From NCBI GenBank assembly GCA_902491345.1, contig CABUHI010000040.1:1-10816 (forward strand): 10,816 nucleotides of DNA, given 5' to 3'. The notes under the pieces are model-generated. The model worked only from the letters and a program-made list of their open reading frames with translations, had not been told where the DNA came from and did no database searches. Positions 8,528 through 10,816 of the stretch are shown here, piece after piece. Origin of the DNA: an uncultured Collinsella sp. (GTDB taxonomy: Bacteria > Actinomycetota > Coriobacteriia > Coriobacteriales > Coriobacteriaceae). How positions within the stretch are numbered: the first letter of the stretch is position 1; the number at the start of each line of letters is the position of its first letter. A program made the translations under genes and the position numbers.

Positions 8528-9337
8528 ATGTCTCGTCTGCACCTTCATATCCTTGGCAGCGGCTCAAAAGGCAACTGCGCGCTCATCGAAGGCCCCCGGG
8601 GGCTCATCATGATTGACGACGGTCTTTCTCGCCGCGAGACATTAAAGCGCATGGCAGAACTGGGACTCTCGGCAGACAACGTCTCGGCTCTTCTCATTAC
8701 TCATGAGCATACCGATCACATCAAGGGCCTCGATGTCTGGTGCAAGCACTGGCACGGCCCCCTCTTTGCCAGCAGGGGCACACTTTCGAGCAAAGAAAAT
8801 CTTTCGCATCTGCCTGTCGAGGAATTCGATCCCGGTGACACCCTATCCATTGCCGGCATCCAGGTGCAAACTTACTCAACATCACACGATGTCATAAATC
8901 CAGTCGGCTATCGATTCGACGCCCTCGATGATTCCATCGGCTTTGCCACCGACACCGGAGAGCTATCGAGCCAGGCCATGAACACCCTCAAAGATTGTCG
9001 AGTCCTCGCGCTCGAAAGCAACCACGATGTGACCATGCTGCGCGAGGGAGAATATCCCCGCTTTCTTCAGGAGCGCATCCTATCTACAAAAGGGCATCTG
9101 TCCAACGATCAGGCAGCCGAAGCCGCGCGCGAACTTGTTACCGATCGCACCGAACAGCTCATTGCCATGCATATCAGCCAAGACAACAATCGTCCGAGCC
9201 TTACCGTCAAAAGCTATGCCGAAGCTCTAGCCGCAACCCTAGATGACGAGGTCGGCAGCTCCGCCACCCTTCTCCAAGGATTGCGAAAACTCTCGATACG
9301 CCCCGCAAGCCAGTATCGGCCAGCAACCATTCAATAG
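8528..9337 (+). CDS. MBL-fold metallohydrolase, YycJ/WalJ-like
   Basis: Predicted cytosolic metallo-beta-lactamase-fold hydrolase of the YycJ/WalJ group, 269 residues, near the usual length (~260). The N-terminus LHILGSGSKGNCALIE matches the typical opening of this group. Metal ligands: THEHTDH at 58-64 (H59, H61, D63, H64), H120 in TSHD, D142 in ATDTG, then ESNHD at 163-167 and H190 in KGHLS. Some YycJ relatives are reported to act as exonucleases in mismatch repair or to be encoded beside walRK; neither context is seen here, so function stays open. ATG 8528 fits the family start; its ribosome site (TTTGGAA) is weak. A longer frame from 8447 would overlap tilS and is unlikely. Divergent from tilS, ends before a strong terminator. 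Confidence 0.88.
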   Translation: MSRLHLHILGSGSKGNCALIEGPRGLIMIDDGLSRRETLKRMAELGLSADNVSALLITHEHTDHIKGLDVWCKHWHGPLFASRGTLSSKENLSHLPVEEFDPGDTLSIAGIQVQTYSTSHDVINPVGYRFDALDDSIGFATDTGELSSQAMNTLKDCRVLALESNHDVTMLREGEYPRFLQERILSTKGHLSNDQAAEAARELVTDRTEQLIAMHISQDNNRPSLTVKSYAEALAATLDDEVGSSATLLQGLRKLSIRPASQYRPATIQ

Positions 9338-9351
9338 ACTGTCCTAGACAG

Positions 9352-9395
9352 CAGAAGGGGCCGGGAATCGCTTCCCAGCCCCTTCTGTTGTTTTT
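9352..9395 (+). terminator. Intrinsic terminator of the MBL-fold gene
   Basis: CAGAAGGGGC (9352-9361) pairs with GCCCCTTCTG (9378-9387). After one C/A mismatch, GGGAA pairs with TTCCC under a TCGC tetraloop. TTGTTTTTT follows directly. The - strand reading has no T tract, so the convergent hsp20 gene, which ends at 9420, has no clear terminator of its own except perhaps this hairpin. Confidence 0.92.
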
Positions 9396-9419
9396 TAATA
9401 GCGCAGAACACCAACGAAG

Positions 9420-9851
9420 TTAGTCGATGGAGATCTTCGTAACGTTCTTCTTCTCGACGATCTTGGGAACCGTAACGGTCAGGATGCCGTCAGCATACTT
9501 AGCCGAGAGGCCCTCGCTCGATGCGTCCTTAAGATACACGCCACGCGTCGCGCTGTACGAGCTGAACTCCTTCTGCAGGAAGTTCTTGCCCTCGTTCTCC
9601 TCGTCTTCCTCGACATTCACGCTAATGGACAGACGGCCCTCGTTAAGCTCGACATCGATATCGTCCTTGGCGACGCCGGTCAGATAAGCCTTAACCTCAT
9701 AGCCATCGCCCTTATCCTCAACGTCAACGGGGAACGCCTTAGAGGCAATCGAGCTGTTCGCTAGGTCGCTCATATCATCAAACAGATCGAACAGCGAGCT
9801 TGCAGAGGGACGAACGCCAAAAACCGAACGATAAGGAACCATGCTTGCCAT
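9420..9851 (-). CDS. hsp20: Small heat-shock protein, Hsp20/alpha-crystallin family
   Basis: ATP-independent holdase chaperone that binds unfolding proteins in large oligomers, 143 residues. The alpha-crystallin domain runs about 38-130 and carries the conserved A-x3-DG-x-L pattern (AKYADGIL, 117-124) followed by TVTVPK. The C-terminus KISID gives the I-x-I oligomer motif (I140, I142). The N-terminal MVPYRSVFGVRP plus FDLFDDM is typical of the bacterial class. ATG 9851 is chosen because AAGGAG sits eight bases upstream; the frame is open further upstream to 9986, but that part reads through AT-rich promoter-like DNA. Neighbouring MBL-fold gene converges. The leader can fold over the ribosome binding site (see separate entry), and I found no intact HAIR or CIRCE operator. 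Confidence 0.95.
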   Translation of the reverse strand: MASMVPYRSVFGVRPSASSLFDLFDDMSDLANSSIASKAFPVDVEDKGDGYEVKAYLTGVAKDDIDVELNEGRLSISVNVEEDEENEGKNFLQKEFSSYSATRGVYLKDASSEGLSAKYADGILTVTVPKIVEKKNVTKISID

Positions 9852-9857
9852 GTTTAC

Positions 9858-9897
9858 CACTCCTTTATAGGACTGCCGAGTCATCTTCCAGGTGACT
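9858..9897 (-). promoter_or_regulatory. Candidate RNA-thermometer leader of hsp20
   Basis: In the hsp20 leader, UCCU (9872-9869) can pair with AGGA (9864-9861) of the ribosome site AAGGAG, with an AUAA loop. A G-G mismatch and two outer pairs (C-G, A-U) extend it to 9858-9875. Just 5' of it AGUCA/UGACU (9897-9893 and 9883-9879) forms a second 5-bp stem. Short, mismatched stems over the ribosome site are the logic of known Hsp20 thermometers (ROSE, Synechocystis hsp17). This is inference from pairing by eye. Confidence 0.4.
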
Positions 9898-9917
9898 GGG
9901 ACTTCTTTTGACGCTCT

Positions 9918-9951
9918 TATATATGCCCACCCGATGCTCATATATACATCG
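9918..9951. promoter_or_regulatory. AT-rich inverted repeats in the hsp20 promoter region
   Basis: TATATATG (9918-9925) and CATATATA (9939-9946) are perfect 8-base inverted arms 13 bases apart. Overlapping them, CGATG (9932-9936) and CATCG (9947-9951) form a second inverted repeat. On the - strand the block lies 67-100 bases before hsp20 and includes candidate -10-like TATATA. It may be promoter, operator or both; no known heat-shock operator is matched. Confidence 0.35.
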
Positions 9952-10004
9952 ACTATAAAGTTTTTTGAGTCCAGTACTATAAGCATATCTAAGTGTGTAG
10001 CACT

Positions 10005-10036
10005 AAGGTTTTAGGAAGGTTAAGGTTCTTTGAACC
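10005..10036. repeat. AAGGTT direct repeats and GGTTC-TTT-GAACC palindrome
   Basis: AAGGTT occurs at 10005, 10016 and 10022 (steps of 11 and 6 bases). The last copy runs into GGTTC (10024-10028), which pairs with GAACC (10032-10036) across TTT. The cluster lies in the 277-base divergent spacer between hsp20 and the membrane-anchored gene. The 11-base step would place two copies on one DNA face, as for regulator sites, but no regulator is identified. Confidence 0.35.
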
Positions 10037-10083
10037 AGAGCTTAAATAACGAGTATGTCCACAGCTACAAATAACAAGGGGCT

Positions 10084-10089
10084 TACAAT
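10084..10089 (+). promoter_or_regulatory. TACAAT hexamer before the tail-anchored protein gene
   Basis: TACAAT ends 39 bases before ATG 10129, the same spacing as before rlmD. It overlaps the ATG of a 10-codon leader ORF (10088-10120), so it can be a -10 or part of a translated leader, but not both for the same transcript. No clear -35 is seen. Confidence 0.3.
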
Positions 10090-10120
10090 GAGCGCGTACA
10101 CGTTGTTGGTAACGAGCTAA
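10088..10120 (+). CDS. Possible 10-codon leader peptide (MSAYTLLVTS)
   Basis: ATG 10088 is preceded at six bases by AAGGGG (10076-10081), a good ribosome site. The frame ends with TAA at 10118-10120, eight bases before the next gene's ATG and touching that gene's ribosome site AAAGGG. The arrangement suggests translational coupling or a leader, but so short a frame can arise by chance, and it has no run of a single regulatory amino acid. Confidence 0.3.
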   Translation: MSAYTLLVTS

Positions 10121-10128
10121 AGGGCATC

Positions 10129-10596
10129 ATGGACGACCAAAACCAGAACAATATGTTTATGCCGACGCAGGGGGAAGATATTTCCACGCAGCCGCCACGG
10201 TTCCATCGCCCCCACATCTCGCAAGAGCCCATTAATGATGCAAAGCCCGAATATGTGACGAGAAATCGATATCAAACGCTCGAGGATGCCCAAACGGGAC
10301 GTAAGCATATGGGCGTCGCATCGGGCGATCCCGTATATCTAAAAGATGCACCGTTATCAAAAAACAGCGCAATCAATGACGACCCGACGAAAACGCCCAT
10401 AACTCGGCAGCAAAGAGGTCCCCGACCTAAGCAAACCTTAACGCATTCGGCTCGTTATCTCGAAACGCCAAAGCAAGGGAAAACGATCTTCGTCTCATCA
10501 AGTAAACGACGTAAGCAGCATCGACTGACAATCCTGCTTTTGATCATTGTGGTCATAGCAGTTGCACTTGTGATTCGATTTATTGTCTTTAAATAA
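10129..10596 (+). CDS. Hypothetical protein with C-terminal membrane anchor
   Basis: A 155-residue protein I do not recognise. Residues 1 to about 125 are polar and probably disordered, rich in Gln, Asn, Pro, Thr and Lys, with no signal peptide. A basic stretch SSKRRKQHR (about 123-131) is followed by one hydrophobic segment (about 132-151, LTILLLIIVVIAVALVIRF) and a three-residue tail. By the positive-inside rule the N-terminal part should face the cytoplasm, making it tail-anchored. ATG 10129 has AAAGGG four to five bases upstream. Base composition is more AT-rich than the housekeeping genes nearby. It lies between divergent hsp20 and the convergent end of an rRNA operon; neither suggests a role. 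The rRNA terminator hairpin could also stop its transcript. Confidence 0.8.
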   Translation: MDDQNQNNMFMPTQGEDISTQPPRFHRPHISQEPINDAKPEYVTRNRYQTLEDAQTGRKHMGVASGDPVYLKDAPLSKNSAINDDPTKTPITRQQRGPRPKQTLTHSARYLETPKQGKTIFVSSSKRRKQHRLTILLLIIVVIAVALVIRFIVFK

Positions 10597-10663
10597 AAGC
10601 TCATTACCCATAAGCCCAACCGGGTTACAGGTGAAATGCAACGACATTGTGAAGTGTAAACGC

Positions 10664-10693
10664 AAAAAAGGGGGAGGCCGCGAGGCCTCCCCC
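10664..10693 (-). terminator. Intrinsic terminator of the rRNA operon
   Basis: On the - strand GGGGGAGGCC (10693-10684) pairs with GGCCTCCCCC (10679-10670), a perfect 10-bp stem with a TCGC tetraloop, followed by six Ts (10669-10664). It starts about 30 bases beyond the 3' end of the 5S rRNA. On + the tail is CTTCTT, so weak stopping of the convergent gene is possible. Confidence 0.93.
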
Positions 10694-10724
10694 TTCTTCA
10701 AGTCGATCGACGGCTCGGTGCCGT

Positions 10725-10816
10725 CCACCGGTCAGCGGCGCCCTGGCCTCCCACGGGCTGACCCCGCAGTACTCTCGGCGCGATGGGGCTTAGCTTCCGG
10801 GTTCGGAACGGGACCG
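10725..10816 (-). rRNA. rrf: 5S ribosomal RNA, 3' portion (partial)
   Basis: The - strand carries the hallmark 5S core CGGTCCCGTTCCGAACCCGG then AAGCTAAGCCCC, followed by the loop E/helix IV-V region with AGTACTGCGGGG and GTGGGAG, and a 3' end of type GGGCGCCGCTGACCGG. About 92 bases are present; the 5' quarter is beyond the right edge. The 3' end is set by alignment to known 5S ends from memory and may be off by a few bases. The gene is transcribed into the window, so the 16S and 23S genes presumably lie further right. Confidence 0.95.

Noticed and set aside
9965..9985. HAIR-like operator (TTGAGT near 9965, ACT...AAG after it)
   Set aside because: Only the left half matches CTTGAGT; the spacing and right half do not fit.
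9852..9986. N-terminal extension of the Hsp20 frame
   Set aside because: Family length and a good ribosome site support ATG 9851; the extension reads through AT-rich inverted repeats.
9994..10010. CIRCE-like half site (TAGCACT)
   Set aside because: No matching GAGTGCTAA arm at the required nine-base spacing.

Overview
The window looks like ordinary housekeeping chromosome from a moderately GC-rich Gram-positive bacterium. My best guess is an actinobacterium of the Coriobacteriia (Collinsella-like). The basis is the tilS-hpt-ftsH gene order, the codon use, a single-domain Hsp20 and a 5S rRNA with the actinobacterial GCGCCGC-type 3' end. This taxonomic call is inference, not an alignment result.

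Layout, left to right. Positions 1-203 are a noncoding leader holding a strong hairpin (5-41) and a putative promoter. A + strand RlmD/TrmA-family 23S rRNA uracil methyltransferase follows (204-1652). It converges on a - strand PHP-domain phosphoesterase (1731-2552) across a shared terminator hairpin. Upstream of the PHP gene, also on -, is a class I/II PLP aminotransferase (2718-3902). Positions 3903-4101 contain no gene but hold the most unusual structure in the window: a 64-base near-perfect palindrome with 26-bp identical arms, plus a third tandem copy of one arm, next to the ftsH terminator. The - strand operon tilS (6938-8479), hpt (6242-6790), ftsH (4102-6240) comes next, ending in a clear intrinsic terminator. 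A MBL-fold hydrolase of YycJ/WalJ type (8528-9337, +) diverges from tilS and ends in a strong terminator. A small heat-shock protein (9420-9851, -) follows; its leader can fold so that the ribosome binding site is paired. Divergent from it is a 155-residue protein of unknown function with a C-terminal membrane anchor (10129-10596, +), preceded by a 10-codon open leader. The right edge is the 3' part of a 5S rRNA on the - strand with the terminator of an rRNA operon that lies outside the window.

Together the genes cover RNA modification and decoding (RlmD, TilS), purine salvage (Hpt), membrane protein quality control (FtsH), cytosolic chaperoning (Hsp20) and general metabolism. No prophage, CRISPR array, toxin-antitoxin pair, transposase or defence gene was seen. 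The best candidates for something not routinely described are the palindromic repeat at 3958-4045, the possible RNA thermometer before hsp20, the in-frame coding-like spacer between tilS and hpt, and the leader ORF before the tail-anchored protein.
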